This document shows positions 11,350 through 23,100 of a DNA stretch of 64,000 nt, in pieces. The position numbers and the translations under genes are program-made. This stretch comes from Azorinus chamasolen. Its lineage: Eukaryota > Mollusca > Bivalvia > Cardiida > Solecurtidae. Each line of letters opens with the position of its first letter. Positions within the stretch are counted from its first letter, which is position 1. The stretch lies in NCBI GenBank assembly GCA_963576725.1, contig OY755237.1:55775805-55839804 (forward strand), in the 5' to 3' direction. The notes below the pieces were generated by a model, which was not told the origin of the DNA, searched no databases, and saw only the letters and a list, made by a program, of their open reading frames with translations.

Positions 11350-13783
11350 CCAAAGTTGCTAAAACCAAGTTGACATGCAAAAAACATTGCTGCCAGGGGT
11401 GGAGCTAAATTTCCTTATACACATGTATGAATGAAGGGTGTTTGATAGGAATAGTCTCCTCACAACCCTTGATAAAAATTGCCAAAACCTGCTGTTATCT
11501 GAAAATACAAAATAAAAAATCTTTTCCAAAACCGGTTGACCAAGAGTATTTGGTAGGAATAGTCTTCTTGTAACCATATTGAAATTCTATTACAACTACC
11601 CTGCATTTTCAAAGAATTGAATGATCTTTAGTTGAAATCAAAGGCCTGAACAGCCATAATTGCTTTCGAGTTTGATAAGGATGTTAAGTGTAAGGGAAGA
11701 AGTTGCTGTACATGTTAATCACCATTTTTGACGTCTTGGAATTGTTTAATGTAATACTAAAAATATGACAGACTGTAGCAACAGTCAAACCATAAGCAAA
11801 GTGGTTATTAGTAACACTCAGACAGTCCTTGACCTAAACAAGTCAGAAATGCAATGCTGAGTGACAGTGTCCATCTTTCAATTCATATCAAAGCAATATC
11901 AAATGCTGTTGTGTATTTCAAAGCACTTAGTAACCCTCCTTATTAATTACGAATCCTAGAATTTTAACTACTGTTTAGACAATGTAGTATGAAATTTTAG
12001 TTAAATTTTGTTCGGGTTTATATACATGTATGCAAACACACACACATTAATCCAAAATCTTGGTTGATTCATAATGATATCAAATGTACAGTAAATTCCT
12101 AATAATCCATATGATGTTTTATCCTATCAAAACTCCACCATGAATTCCACTGATCATAAACTTATATGAATCCCAACTTTTATATTCCAATTTATTCTTG
12201 AAATTTGGACTAACAGCATTTTGTTATTAACACTCAAGATTACAGATAAATCATTTTCAAATGAATTCTATTATTGTTCTATCATTACTGGGTCTATTCA
12301 AAATAGCCAAACGGAGACTAACCCCTGTAAATATACATGATCAGAGTAGACACTGTTTTACACCTTTTTAAAATATAACTTAATTTCCATCAGATCAGGA
12401 TATTGATGGCCAAGAATGATATCATCTCTGGCTATTTCATATCAAATTTGTTGTCAAATGTTCTTTGCTATGACATCTCCCAGGGTTTTTTCTTTGATTT
12501 TAGGGAAAGGGCATGGCCTTACCGGAGGGGAAAAATAAGCGTGAAATGAATGCTTATGGGGAAAAGGTCAGAAAATATCAACATAACATTTAACATGTTC
12601 ATATGTTCTCTATCAAGTGACAGTACAATTCAATTAAAAGCATTTCATGCAGTTCTGATAATTTTTCTTGTGTGTTTTGTCGGCAACTGCATAACTCTTG
12701 GCTATTACTAAAATTGTAAACACGTCATCAATGAGTTTTCATAAAACCCCATTATAAATCAGAAATCACAGTAAATCTCAACTATTCCATTAACCAAGAC
12801 AAATATGATCGGACTTTTGGTAGATAAAGATATCATCGGCATTTTTTGTAAATGAAGAAGCCTACATGTATGTCTCGCATTTTTTGCGATGACAATGGCA
12901 TTCATGGAAAGTTCAATCTCGGTTTGTGGAGAAACTAATTAAATCCATTGTAGAGAGTAATACGCATACTAGCCTGTTAACACTGCAAGAGAAGTTGGCA
13001 TTTCTATCGTGTTTCATCAGTAAAATAACGCTAATAGAAAGAAATTGTTGTGGTACTGCTGGTATGAAAGCGAAAGTACAGACACTGCAATTCATAAACG
13101 CTATACGGATTACTCGGATCTCTAGGTTAGACGGATGTATAGAAATGCGGTTAGCGTTTTATCACGTACACGGTGTCGATATAAAAAATCCCTCTCCCTC
13201 CCTATCGGCGGAGAGGTAATTGATCAATGAAAAACACAACAGGTTTTCTAGTTGGGAAGTCTTTGCTATCGGCGGAGAAGAAATTTATAATTTACAGACA
13301 AGCTATTGCTGCTGTAGAAACGCCAATGTGTTGCGAAAACAATGTTTAACTAAACACCAGGAATGAGGTTCATATACGCGTATATGATAAATGCTGATTT
13401 TCAAGCTTGCGCAACTCATATCCGCGGATATGAACTTCATATCTGGTCGGATCCGGTGTTTAGTCATACCGATATTCTTTCGCGTTTTTTGGGAGTATAT
13501 TCAATAATTCAAGCTTTTAAAAGGTTGATCTTGTGTAGACTAGAAGTTATCTGACAAAGCGAAGTGTTATTAAATGCATGAAAAGTAAACAAATTAATGA
13601 ACAATTTACAACAAAACTAGTTTAGAATTGAAGAGAACTATTTTCTCTTGCGCATGTTCACAAGGAATAGTGAACTCTTTGCCGTAAAAACGACCGATCG
13701 CAATATTGCATTCTTCGAAAGCAATAAAAATGGCTCTCTTATTTTCTGGAGATGGTTGTTATCCCTATCTAGTGCTGTAATTT
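11350..13783. other. No recognised gene or repeat over most of 2.4 kb
   Basis: Only a weak local duplication (GGTAGGAATAGTCTTC-like, near 11440 and 11555), a twice-used TATCGGCGGAGA motif (13203, 13269) and the inverted repeat at 13347. Short open frames here show no family motif. It could be ordinary intergenic DNA. Confidence 0.5.
13347..13470. repeat. Imperfect inverted repeat
   Basis: TAAACACCAGGAATGAGGTT is loosely inverse to the GAACTTCATATCTGGTCGGA...GTGTTTA side. Nested small palindromes TATACGCGTATA and ATCCGCGGAT lie in each arm. No relative elsewhere in the window. Confidence 0.45.
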
Positions 13784-14440
13784 GCAGGTGAGCGATATAG
13801 GGCCATCATTGCCTTCTTGTTCTATTTTCTATGAAACTTGTGTAAATGTAAAGTAGCATTAGAAAATGTGGCCTTGCAAGTATCATTTACATTAACATTG
13901 GATAATCACAGTTATGACCCTTTGTTTACCAAAAAAACAACCTTTTATCTGTTCAGAGCTAAGTCTAAGAACCCAATAGATTTTCTATGAAACTTTGTGT
14001 AAATGTAAAGTAGCATAAGGAATTGTGTCCCTGCAAGTTTCATTCATATTGACCTAGTTATGGCACTTTGTTTGCCTAAACTTACCTTTTTAAGCTTGTC
14101 TGTTTTTCAAAGAAAAAAATACAAGCTATTGTCATAACTCCAGCGTCTGCATTGTCGTCGACATAATAGTTGTCCTGAAACTTTAGCTCTTCTTTATTAC
14201 TTCTTTACTATTCATGCAAATGTTATGAAGCTTCACATTGTTCACGGGCTACAGGGGAACAGACGAGCATTGGCACCCGCATATGGTGCTCTTGTCCTTC
14301 CAGAATCATATCTTTGAAATGGTTCTGAGTTTTTCTATGAAACTATGTACAGTCAAGTACCATGAGAAAATAATGTGGCCCCTGCAAGTATCACTCACAT
14401 CGACCATAGAACACTAGGAGTTTGGGTCTTTTGTTTGCTA
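13784..14440. mobile_element. HTC remnant array split by a short HTC element
   Basis: 13784-13820 is a bare GGTGAGCGATATAGGGCC... end. 13823-14087 and 14301-14440 hold about 160-bp units (TTCTATGAAACTTTGTGTAA). Between them, 14088-14300 has an inverse AACAAG-type end (hairpin GCACC...GGGTGC) and an AGCTTGT...ACAAGCT hairpin at the other end but no tandem core. Confidence 0.55.
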
Positions 14441-14462
14441 AAATCTTAAATGTTTGGAGTTT

Positions 14463-14839
14463 TTAACTCTTTACTCCATGAATATTCATGTAAGAAATAA
14501 TGACATCATGAATCTTATTTTTTTTAATAATGGCACATGAACGCAGGAATTTTATGCTTTGACATAAACTGTAGAATTGGATCTTTATCATGTCAAAAAT
14601 AAACAGAGCAAACCCTGATCAGAAGACTCCTACAGGAGTAGACCAAGATCAGATGGTTCCTGCAGGAGTTGTCTGATCAGGATCTGCTCTGTCCTTTAAT
14701 GGGATAATATAGCTCCGATTCTACATTTCCTACCCCAGCAAAAAATGAACCTGTTCATATGCCATTATAGAAATTCAACTAATTTATATTAATGACATTA
14801 TTTCTTAATATATAAATATTCATGAGGTAAAGGGTTTAA
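14463..14839. mobile_element. Family A inverted dimer
   Basis: 377 bp with a long family A arm on both sides: left TTAACTCTTTACTCCATGAA..ATGACATCATGAAT, right TTAATGACATTATTTC..GAGGTAAAGGGTTTAA, and a duplicated palindrome between. Confidence 0.85.
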
Positions 14840-14905
14840 ACACAATTCAAAATTTGAGTGGGCAAAAATTATATTTGATAGTATTAAAGCAAAAGATAAC
14901 GTGTT

Positions 14906-15015
14906 TTAACCCTTTACACCATGAATATTCAAGTAAGAAATAATGACATTAGGAATATCTATTAGAATAATATTTATAATGACACATGAACACATTTATT
15001 TTTGGCCATAGGAGA
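14906..15015 (-). mobile_element. Family A long-arm half
   Basis: TTAACCCTTTACACCATGAA then stops at GGCCATAGGAGAAACT, before the palindrome. Confidence 0.7.
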
Positions 15016-15269
15016 AACTTGGATTAGGATTTAATTAGGAGCATAAAAACAACAACGTAATTTTTATCATTACACAGATTTTATTCTTAATCATCTTTGT
15101 CTTATTTCAGGCAAAGATAAAAACCAATATCACTAATAAATAGCCCTCAGATTTCATATAAAAAGAAAAACAGTCTTATAAACATGTCTCAACAACAAAT
15201 ACTTTAAATATAAACTATAAATATCTCTCTCACACTATACAGCTATGCACATTGAGTCCCATATATGGC

Positions 15270-15478
15270 AATACCGTATAACCCCTCCAAACCAGATATC
15301 AAAATTAGCATTTGTGCCAGTCTTCCAGACAGATGGCAACTTAATGCAGGTTGAAAGTCATGCAAAAAGCTCCCAAAGGAGCTTTCTGCATGACTTTCAC
15401 CCTGCATTAAGTAGCCACCTGCCTAAAAAGACCTTAATTGTTCTTTATTACAATTCCATTTAGGGGGGTTGTTACTGT
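15270..15478 (+). mobile_element. Family F palindromic MITE
   Basis: Perfect core AAAGCTCCCAAAGGAGCTTT; arms TTAATGCAGG...CCTGCATTAA; outer ATAACCCCTCCAAACC / TTTAGGGGGGTTGTTAC. A spurious short frame runs through it. Confidence 0.8.
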
Positions 15479-15604
15479 ACAATGTTTTCCCAAATTATGC
15501 ATACCATAGGCAAATTCATGACAATACTAACAGTTTGGACACAAATGGAGAACTTAGCATAAAATAGTTGAAATTACATTTAAAAGCATTAAACCACTTC
15601 CAAA

Positions 15605-15970
15605 AATATCCTATCCTTATAGTCAATGTTTTTAGAACAAGTTTTTGGATCCTGGTGAGACAACAGGTTACTCAACATCTCATCTGAATCCAAACTGTTT
15701 AAAAAGATTGTGTTACAAGTCTTAAAGCTTTCCCTCACATAACCGCTTTTTACACTTTTGCAAACAGAGTAGATCCAGATCAGACAGCTCCTGTAGGAGC
15801 CATCTGATCAGGCTCTGCTCTGTTCACTTATATCATGATACAGATCTGATTTTTAAGATTCTGTCAAGGCAAAAACTTCACTTCAAAAGTTTACATTTTG
15901 AAAATTGTGCTTATGGATATTCATGATGTCATAATTTCTTACATGAATATTCAACAGGGAAAGGGGTAAA
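15605..15970 (+). mobile_element. Family D fragment followed by family A MITE
   Basis: D hairpin (TTTGGATCCTGGTGAGACAA) to about 15723; A from CTTTCCCTCACATAACCGCT to CAACAGGGAAAGGGGTAAA with core AGCTCCTGTAGGAGCC. Confidence 0.75.
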
Positions 15971-16236
15971 CTAAACATTCAAATTAATCAACAATGTGAC
16001 TTAGATCTAAACTGTTTCCTACTAGTTATATTCCTGAAAAGAAAAACTTATATATCCCATAATCTGCAGGGTGGGAGTGCCAAAACAGGGTGCCGTAAAC
16101 CGCAGAAATGCACTAGTTCATTTTTCATTCCAATTAGCAATTGTAAACAATGGCGGAAACAACCGTCAGCTATAGCCTGTTTCAATTTCTATGACACTTT
16201 TAAGGGTTATGTGATAAAAAGAATTTTACATTCATG

Positions 16237-16370
16237 TTCTTTACATATTGTTTTTATGAAACAAGTTTACTATGATAATATGACACAAGCTTTTGTGAGT
16301 GTTATATTATTATAGTAAACTCGTTTCATAAAAACAGTTTGTAATGAACACTCATGTAAGATCCTCTAGT
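16237..16370. repeat. Hairpin repeat; partial second copy at 1484-1600
   Basis: Arms reading GTTTTTATGAAACAAGTTTA... and ...AGTAAACTCGTTTCATAAAA flank a short loop. The right arm plus following AACACTCATGTAAGAT recurs at about 1540-1600, so this is a dispersed family. Confidence 0.6.
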
Positions 16371-16455
16371 TATACAAACAGCAGACTGAACATGTATATA
16401 CAAATGTTGAGATAATTGCACAAAATGCAGGGCACCAAAAGTATTTAGAGTACAA

Positions 16456-16692
16456 GGAATAACCCTTCAATCCATATATATCCCTTTATATGCCTTTGCA
16501 AAGAGAGTAGACCCAAATCAGATTACTCCTGTAGGAGCGGTTTAAGCAGGGTCTACTGTTTGCTTATGATATAATGTACATGTAGATATGTTGCTATGGC
16601 CAAATATTCCTGTCCAGTATAAAAATAGATGCTATTAATGTTTATGATGTCATCATTTCTTCCATGAATATTCATGGACCAAAGGGATAATC
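16456..16692 (+). mobile_element. Family A MITE
   Basis: Ends ATAACCCTTCAATCCATA and CATGGACCAAAGGGATAA; core ACTCCTGTAGGAGCGG. Confidence 0.78.
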
Positions 16693-16801
16693 ATCTTCTT
16701 CATTGACCAAATGTCAAGAATAAGTCACACAGTGATGGATCTGAAACATACTGCACACTGCAATCCTACTGACCAACATTTATTCTGACAGTAGGCCAAA
16801 C

Positions 16802-17003
16802 ATGAACCCTTACAACTCTGAATGGACTATTCCAAAATTCAACCAGTTCAAGCTGTTGAATATCTAGGGATTTTTCTAAAGAAAATCTAACATGACAAAC
16901 AGTGCAGAAACAGTTGAAAGGGCTTGTCTAGGAGCTCTCTCAACTCGGTCTACACTGTTTGCAAAGGACATGAATGACTAGTTTCCCATATTGTAAGGGT
17001 TAA
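16802..17003 (+). mobile_element. Family E MITE
   Basis: Core GGCTTGTCTAGGAGCTC; right ATTGTAAGGGTTAA, whose TTAA abuts a family A copy. Confidence 0.78.
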
Positions 17004-18979
17004 TTGATATAATAGCACATGGACACAGGAATGTTTGGCAATTGCAACAAGAGGGCCAGAATGGCCCTGAAGCGCTCACCAGACAACCAGAGGAGAAGAT
17101 TTTCAAAGTTTTCACTATATGTTTCTATAGAAAACTAGCCGGCCCTGGGAAAAACATGTAGGGGACCTGAACATGATGCTATGTGCCAAATATGAAAGCT
17201 GAGACTAAGCTTCCAGTTTCAGAGAAGAAGATTTTCAAAGTTTTCTCAATATGTTTCTATTGAAAACTGCCAACCCCTGTGGCAGGGCCAATTTTGACCC
17301 TAGGGCCATAATTTATATAACTTTTAAAGAGGACCTGAACATGATGCTCTGCCAAATATGAAAGCTGAGAGCCTTCCAGTTTCAGAGAAGAAGATTTTCA
17401 AAGATTTCACTATTTGTTTCTATTGAAAACTGTCCATCCCTGGGGCGGGGACAATTTTGACCCGAGACCATAATTAATACAACTTTAGTAGACGACCTGA
17501 ACATGATGCTATGTGCCAAATATGAAAGCTGAGAGCCTTCCAGTTTCAGAGAAGAAGATTTTCAAAGATTTCACTACATGTATTTGTTTCTATTGAAATT
17601 ACTGCCCACCCGTGGGGTGCGGCCAATTTTGACCCCGGGGCCTTACATTATATAACTTTTGTAGAGGACCTGAACATGATGCTATGTACCAAATATGAAA
17701 GCTGAGAACCTTCCAGTATCAGAGAAGAAGATTTTCAAAGATTTCACTATTTGTTTCTATTGAAGACTGCCCACCCCTGGGGCGGGGCTAATTTTGACCC
17801 CAGGGCCATAATTTACATAACTTTTGTAGAGGACCTGAACATGATGCTATGTGCCAAATATGAAAGCTGAGAACCTTCCAGTTTCAGAGGAGAAGATTTT
17901 CAAAGATTTCACAATTTGTTTCTATTGAAAACTGCCCACCCCTGGGGCGGGGCCAATTTTGACCCTGGGGCCATAAATAATATAAACTATGCAGAGGACC
18001 TGAACACGATGTTATGTGCCAAATATGAAACCTGAGAACCTTCCAGTTTCAGAGAAGAAGATTTTCAAAGATTTCACTATTTGTTTCTATTGAAAACTGC
18101 CCACCCCTGGGGCGGGGCCAATTTTGACCCTGGGGCCATAATTTATATAACTTTTGTAGAGGACCTGAACATGATGCTTTATGCCAAATATGAAAGCTGA
18201 GAGCCTTCCAGTTTCAGAGAAGAAGATTTTCAAAGATTTCACTATTTGTTTCTTTTGAAAACTTCACACCCCTGGGGTGGGGCCGATTTTGACCCCGGGG
18301 CCATAATTTATATAACTTTTGTAGAGGACCTGAACATGATGCTATGTGCCAAATATGAAAGCTGAGAACCTTCCGGTTTCAGAGGAGAAGATTTTCAAAG
18401 TTTGCACAATATGATTCTATTGAAAACTGCCCACCCCTGGGGCGGGGACAATTTTGACCCCAGGGCCATAATTTATATAACTTTTGTAGAGGACCTGAAC
18501 ATGATGCTATGTGCCAATTATGAAAGCTGAGAACCTTCTGGTTTCAGAGAAGAAGATTTTCAAAGTTTTACTATATGTTTCTATTGAAAACAAGGCACCC
18601 CTGGGGCGGGGTCAATTTTGACCCCAGGGGCATAATTTATATAACTTTTGTAGAGGACCTAAATATGATGCTATGTGCCAAAGATGAAAGTTGAGATCCC
18701 TGTAGATTCAGAGGAGAAGATTTTTAAATGTTCAAATTGTTGACGACGAACGACGAACGACGAACGACGCACGACGCACGCCGACGGACAACAGGCGATC
18801 ACAAAAGCTCACCCTGAGCACTTTGTGCTCTGGTGAGCTAAAAACTTTAGAATCACAGCTACATTATCTCATAAGTAGCAGAGCAGATCCTGATCAGACA
18901 GCTCCTACAGGAGCCGACTGATCTGGGTTCATCTGTTTGCAAAGGCGTAAAAATGCATATTTATGGAGTAAAGGGTTAA
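17003..18979 (-). mobile_element. Family A MITE split by a large HTC element
   Basis: 17003-17045 and 18843-18979. Core AGCTCCTACAGGAGCC; right TATTTATGGAGTAAAGGGTT and AA. Confidence 0.82.
17046..18840 (+). mobile_element. Large HTC element, about ten 165-bp units, inside a family A MITE
   Basis: Left AACAAGAGGGCCAGAATGGC then GCTCACC; ten units containing GGACCTGAACATGATGCTAT; ACGACGAACGACGCACG microsatellite at 18742-18785; right hairpin GAGCACTTTGTGCTC then TGGTGAGCTA. The flanking MITE (17003-17045 and 18843-18979) is continuous when the element is removed. Confidence 0.9.
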
Positions 18980-19210
18980 GTTTGTGACTAATTAGGTATA
19001 CATTTGCATAATAACTTAGCGTTCACTGATACAACAAAGATACAATGATAGTAAACAAAATTCACAGGATCTCGCATATAACAAAAAATACACATGGGAT
19101 AAAATGCAATTTAAGGTCATAAAAGATTTCAACAATTTTAGGCATCACAACACAGACGGTATCCAACTAATAATATCATAGTCAGTAGTTCTTAGTACAT
19201 AACCAAATTG

Positions 19211-19548
19211 ACTGCTTACAGGCTGTGGTATGCCTTTACTTTGCCTGTCCCTCAGAAAAGTATGGGAAAATAAGGTATATCTACTGCTAAGAGAGAGTGA
19301 GTGCGAGACCGATTAAGTCGTTGAATATAGAGTTTTCGGCTATTTTTACCCCAAAATCGAATTCTACGCACTTTTTATGGTTAAATATATTATTTATATT
19401 CCGCTAAGAAATAACAGACTTTCGATTGTAGCGAATCCAAGATTAAATCATTTGTTTACTGCCGCACACCAACCAAATGACATCACTTCACTTGCACAGA
19501 AAAGTAGCTGCCAGGGACCGGCAAAGTAAAGGCAACCCCAGGCCGTTT
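19211..19548. mobile_element. MITE-like inverted repeat, about 340 bp
   Basis: GCCTTTACTTTGCCTGTCCC at 19230 on is inverse to 19514-19535 with one mismatch, and pairing continues loosely outward. The interior is unique and AT-rich. No target duplication recognised. Confidence 0.55.
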
Positions 19549-19555
19549 TAACCCT

Positions 19556-19640
19556 TTACTGCATGGATATTTAAACCTTTACTCCTTGAATATTCATTTA
19601 AGCTACCATATGCCTTTAATACCCAGACTTGGCCTATTTT
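19556..19640 (-). mobile_element. Family A end fragments
   Basis: Two partial ends in a row: TTAACCCTTTACTGCATG and TTTAAACCTTTACTCCTTGA. Confidence 0.55.
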
Positions 19641-19805
19641 TGGTGATCACATTAGAAGTTTTACTGTAATTCTGTAAATCTTGCATAAACTCATGTAGCC
19701 ATCTCAGCAAATGCTAAACTACAGTAATAAAGTGGAAATAGAAGATTGGATGGATCTTCTTTAGCTGTATAAACAGTCTACCAGCTACTGTACAGTAAAA
19801 CCTCT

Positions 19806-20162
19806 CATAACCATATATCTGATAAATATATTCATACAAAAAATAATGACATCATCAATATTTCTTTGCTAATTTTGCAAGCATATGAACACTGCAGTGT
19901 TTGGCAATAGCAGAATCAGATCTACGTCATGTATATTATTTCATATGCAAACGACTCCTACAGGAGCCATCTGATCTGTGTCTACTCTATTTGCAAAGGT
20001 GCCAAAAGGCGTGTGTATCAAGTAAATTGATCTGACTCTATAATTTCTACCAATACCACAACTTCCTGCGTACATATGCTATTACTGAAATTCAGCTACT
20101 AAATATCCATGATCAATGATGTCATTATTTCTTACATAAATATTTAACAGAGAAAAGGTTAA
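19806..20162. mobile_element. Family A inverted dimer
   Basis: Left long arm with ATGACATCATCAATATT, palindrome with CGACTCCTACAGGAGCCATC, and right long arm with ATGATGTCATTATTTCTTAC ending AGAAAAGGTTAA. Confidence 0.78.
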
Positions 20163-20393
20163 TAAGGCACTGTAACTAGTCTAAAAGCTATTGTACTTTG
20201 TCTTCACAAAATGTCTTTCAAACCATAAATACACCATTTAATCTTGTCATCCTCGATAAAACCTCTTATTTACAATAACAGTTGGTCCCATGAAGTTTTT
20301 TGACACTCTTGTTCAATAAATGAAGAGAAATGGAAAATTCCTACCTCAGTATAAGATGATAAACACAGTTCAGCATTGTTATTCTCTTGAACA

Positions 20394-20620
20394 TTAACCC
20401 ATTCCTCCAATGGCTATTTTAGACCCAACCTCTTTGAATGAATCTACCAAAAAGGAGCATTAAATAGAGAAAAGTAAAATTTTAGAATTTTGTAGTTTGA
20501 AACCATTGTGATAAATAAAGCATTTACTCCTCTAGAGTAAATGCTTTATTTATCACAATGGTTTCAAGAAGTGGTTATTACAGAGGCGTAGACAGGCGTA
20601 TTCATGGAGGAGAGGGTTAA
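20394..20620 (+). mobile_element. Family C MITE with matched arm changes
   Basis: TTAACCCATTCCTCCAATGG to GGAGAGGGTTAA. Hairpin AAAGCATTTACTCCTCTAGA then GTAAATGCTTT: relative to family consensus (AGAGCATTTGCTCC) two changes are mirrored in the opposite arm. Confidence 0.88.
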
Positions 20621-20698
20621 TGCATCCCAAACATGTTACTGATAAGAGGTCCAAAATGACCATATATTGCTCACCCTGAGTGCCTCATCAGCCAAGTT

Positions 20699-20926
20699 TT
20701 AACCCATTACCTCATATGTTATTTTAAGACCCAACCTCTTTGAATAAATCTACCAAAAAGGAGCATTTACTAGAAAAAAGGGAACTTTTTAAAATTAGGC
20801 AGTTTTGAAAACTGTGATAAATAGAGCATTTGCTCCTATGGAGCAAAATGCTCTATTTATCACAATGGTGCAAAAGGTGACTTTTACAGAGGTGTCAAAA
20901 GGCGTCAATATGAGGGAATGGGTTAA
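20699..20926 (+). mobile_element. Family C MITE, full length
   Basis: TTAACCCATTACCTCATATG to GAGGGAATGGGTTAA; hairpin AGAGCATTTGCTCCTATGGA. Confidence 0.88.
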
Positions 20927-20999
20927 CAAGCATTCCTCAGAGTATGTGACATTTGTCAGCATAAGGGACAAAGTATGTCATGAACATCTTCAATCCATG

Positions 21000-21597
21000 A
21001 TGATATATATCATATATATATATTGAAAGCTTCAGGAGTATAAATACATGTAGACAGAGATAATTCTAAATGCACGAAATAATAGAATGAACCATTACAG
21101 GGGTGTGATAATTATTTCCAATTATCAACCCTTAAATACAATACATTATACACTTATCTCATTACTTGGATAGCTGGAGGAAATAGCTCAGTAGTAGAAC
21201 ATGATTTTCAGCTTTTGCTGATCCTGTTACATGTATTCACTATCGATTAAACTAGGTCACATTTATAAAATAAGCCATTATCACTGTCATATTACAGTTT
21301 AGTTGATCTGAGTTGGGTTTTACATCACCGCAAAACTGAATACATGTAGGATAAAAAGAGCCATCAAAGGTCAGAAGACGCTCACTACACAAAATGAAGA
21401 GTATAAATTACCCAACCAATCTTCAGGGCAACTTTTATATAACCCCATCCAAAATCAAACTAGTTTTGTGGGGATGTACATATGCCATGTTTTGATAGTG
21501 AATGACACATAACTCTAGACCAACTGACTCAAATTTGCCCATAATAAAATCTAACCAAGATTTCATGACCAAAAACATTATTTATAAATAGTATCCA
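21000..21597. other. No gene; one possible HTC end
   Basis: TATAACCCCATCCAAAATCA...GTTTTGTGGGGATGTA at 21434-21482 resembles the TATACCCC...GGGGTATA HTC end. AATAGCTCAGTAGTAGAACA at 21183 only superficially resembles a tRNA A box. Confidence 0.4.
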
Positions 21598-21851
21598 TTA
21601 ACCCTTTTCCTGTCTATGTTTATTCGAAATTTCAGGAATCAAGACCTACTGAATATTCATGGACAAAATAGTTCTATGGAAATATGGAAAGTGTAACATT
21701 GTAACCATTTTAGAAACTAAAGAAACAAATCGAATTCCATTAGCAAACATAGCAGACCCTGATCAGATGGCTCCTATAGGAGCCGTCTGATCTTGGTCTA
21801 CTCCGTTTGCAGATGCGTGAAAGGATGTATATATATGAGGGAAAGGGTTAA
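21598..21851 (+). mobile_element. Family B MITE, full length
   Basis: TTAACCCTTTTCCTGTCTAT to GAGGGAAAGGGTTAA, 254 bp; core GGCTCCTATAGGAGCC. Confidence 0.9.
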
Positions 21852-22035
21852 TTCAAGGGCATATTACTCTACACCTACAAGTCTGATTAAGCCCATAATT
21901 TACTTTGGTGATTTTATGGCCATACACATGACTACTAAGATTGATTCGAACTGCTTGAGAATTGTGAGTGATAGAGTAAGCAGGAGTGTTTGAGAAAACA
22001 AGTGTGTCACACACAGATTTTCAATGATCCTTAAA

Positions 22036-22072
22036 CTTCACCTTGAGAACTTATGCTCAGGTGAGCTAACAA
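22036..22072 (+). mobile_element. HTC right-end remnant
   Basis: Only the terminal hairpin survives: CACCTTGAGAACTTATGCTC followed by AGGTGAGCTAAC. Confidence 0.5.
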
Positions 22073-22291
22073 TTAGCTGTCGACTTCATGTATTTTACCA
22101 GCACAATTACACCTGTCAATATGCAGTACATAAAAATATGCAACTGTACATCAAGATATTCCACAAAATCAAAGGGTTGTGGTCTTTGTTTTCTATTTAC
22201 ATTAACATGAAAGATCTTTAGAGTTGAACATTTTAACATGCAGTAGTAGTTAATTCTATCCAGTTGTTGAAAAGGAAAACCTATAAGTTGT

Positions 22292-22458
22292 TTAACCCTT
22301 TACTCCATTAATTCATGTAAAAAATAATATCATGAATATTAATTCGATGAATTTTTATAATTGGACATCAACGCAGGAGCTGTTGTAGGAGCCATCTGCT
22401 CTGGATCTACTCTGCTTGCAAATGCATATATAAGCATGTCTATGGAGTAAACCTTTAA
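22292..22458 (-). mobile_element. Family A MITE with a lost palindrome arm
   Basis: TTAACCCTTTACTCCATTAA to TATGGAGTAAACCTTTAA; left arm collapses directly onto GGAGCTGTTGTAGGAGCC. Shares TTAA with the next copy. Confidence 0.8.
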
Positions 22459-22695
22459 CCCTTTACTCCATAAATACACATGTCTATGCCTTTGCAGAGA
22501 ATACCCAGATCAGATGTCTCAGGTGGGAGCCGTGTGATCAGGGTCTGCTCTGTTTGCTTATATGATATACATGTAGATATGCTTAAAAAGTTTCTGCCAT
22601 AGCCAAAAATTCCCGTGTCCATGTGATAATCTAATTAATTAATAGTCATAATGTCTTTATTTATTTACATGAATATTCATGGTATAAAGGGTTAA
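22455..22695 (+). mobile_element. Family A MITE, full length
   Basis: TTAACCCTTTACTCCATAAA to CATGGTATAAAGGGTTAA. Confidence 0.88.
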
Positions 22696-22842
22696 ATCAA
22701 GGATGACCTTTGCAAAATGTTTGGATACTGATAAGATACTTCGTATTCTGCTATTTGCAAACAGTGTAGACTATCAACATTGGTTGCCATTTAAAAATCA
22801 TCCAGCAAATTTTATTTTTTTCCAACAGAACTGACTCTACCA

Positions 22843-23092
22843 TTAACCCTTTCCTTCATGGAAGCACATTTTCATGCATTTGCAAACAGAGTAGACCCAG
22901 ATCAGACAGATTCTAGAGGAGCCATCTGATCTGGGTCTACTCTGTTTGCTAATGGAACTTGATAGTTTCGTTTTATTATTTTCTAAAATGACTACATTAT
23001 TCCACCTTCTATATTTCATTATAACTATTTTGCCCATGAATATTCAGTAGGTATTGAAATTAGAACTAAACATAGAACATGGAAAGGTTTAA
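22843..23092 (-). mobile_element. Family B MITE, full length
   Basis: TTAACCCTTTCCTTCATGGA to ATGGAAAGGTTTAA, 250 bp; core GATTCTAGAGGAGCC. Confidence 0.88.
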
Positions 23093-23100
23093 TTATGGCA

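Noticed and set aside
12926..13219. 97-codon plus frame
   Set aside because: No motif, no splice context; length is expected by chance in this AT-rich sequence.
15245..15463. 72-codon plus frame
   Set aside because: Runs through a family F palindrome.
17046..18840. Regular repeats resembling a CRISPR array
   Set aside because: Units are 165 bp, similar over their whole length with no unique spacers, and the ends are those of an HTC element; the genome is animal.
21180..21240. tRNA-like A box (AATAGCTCAGTAGTAGAAC)
   Set aside because: No B box or cloverleaf can be formed downstream.
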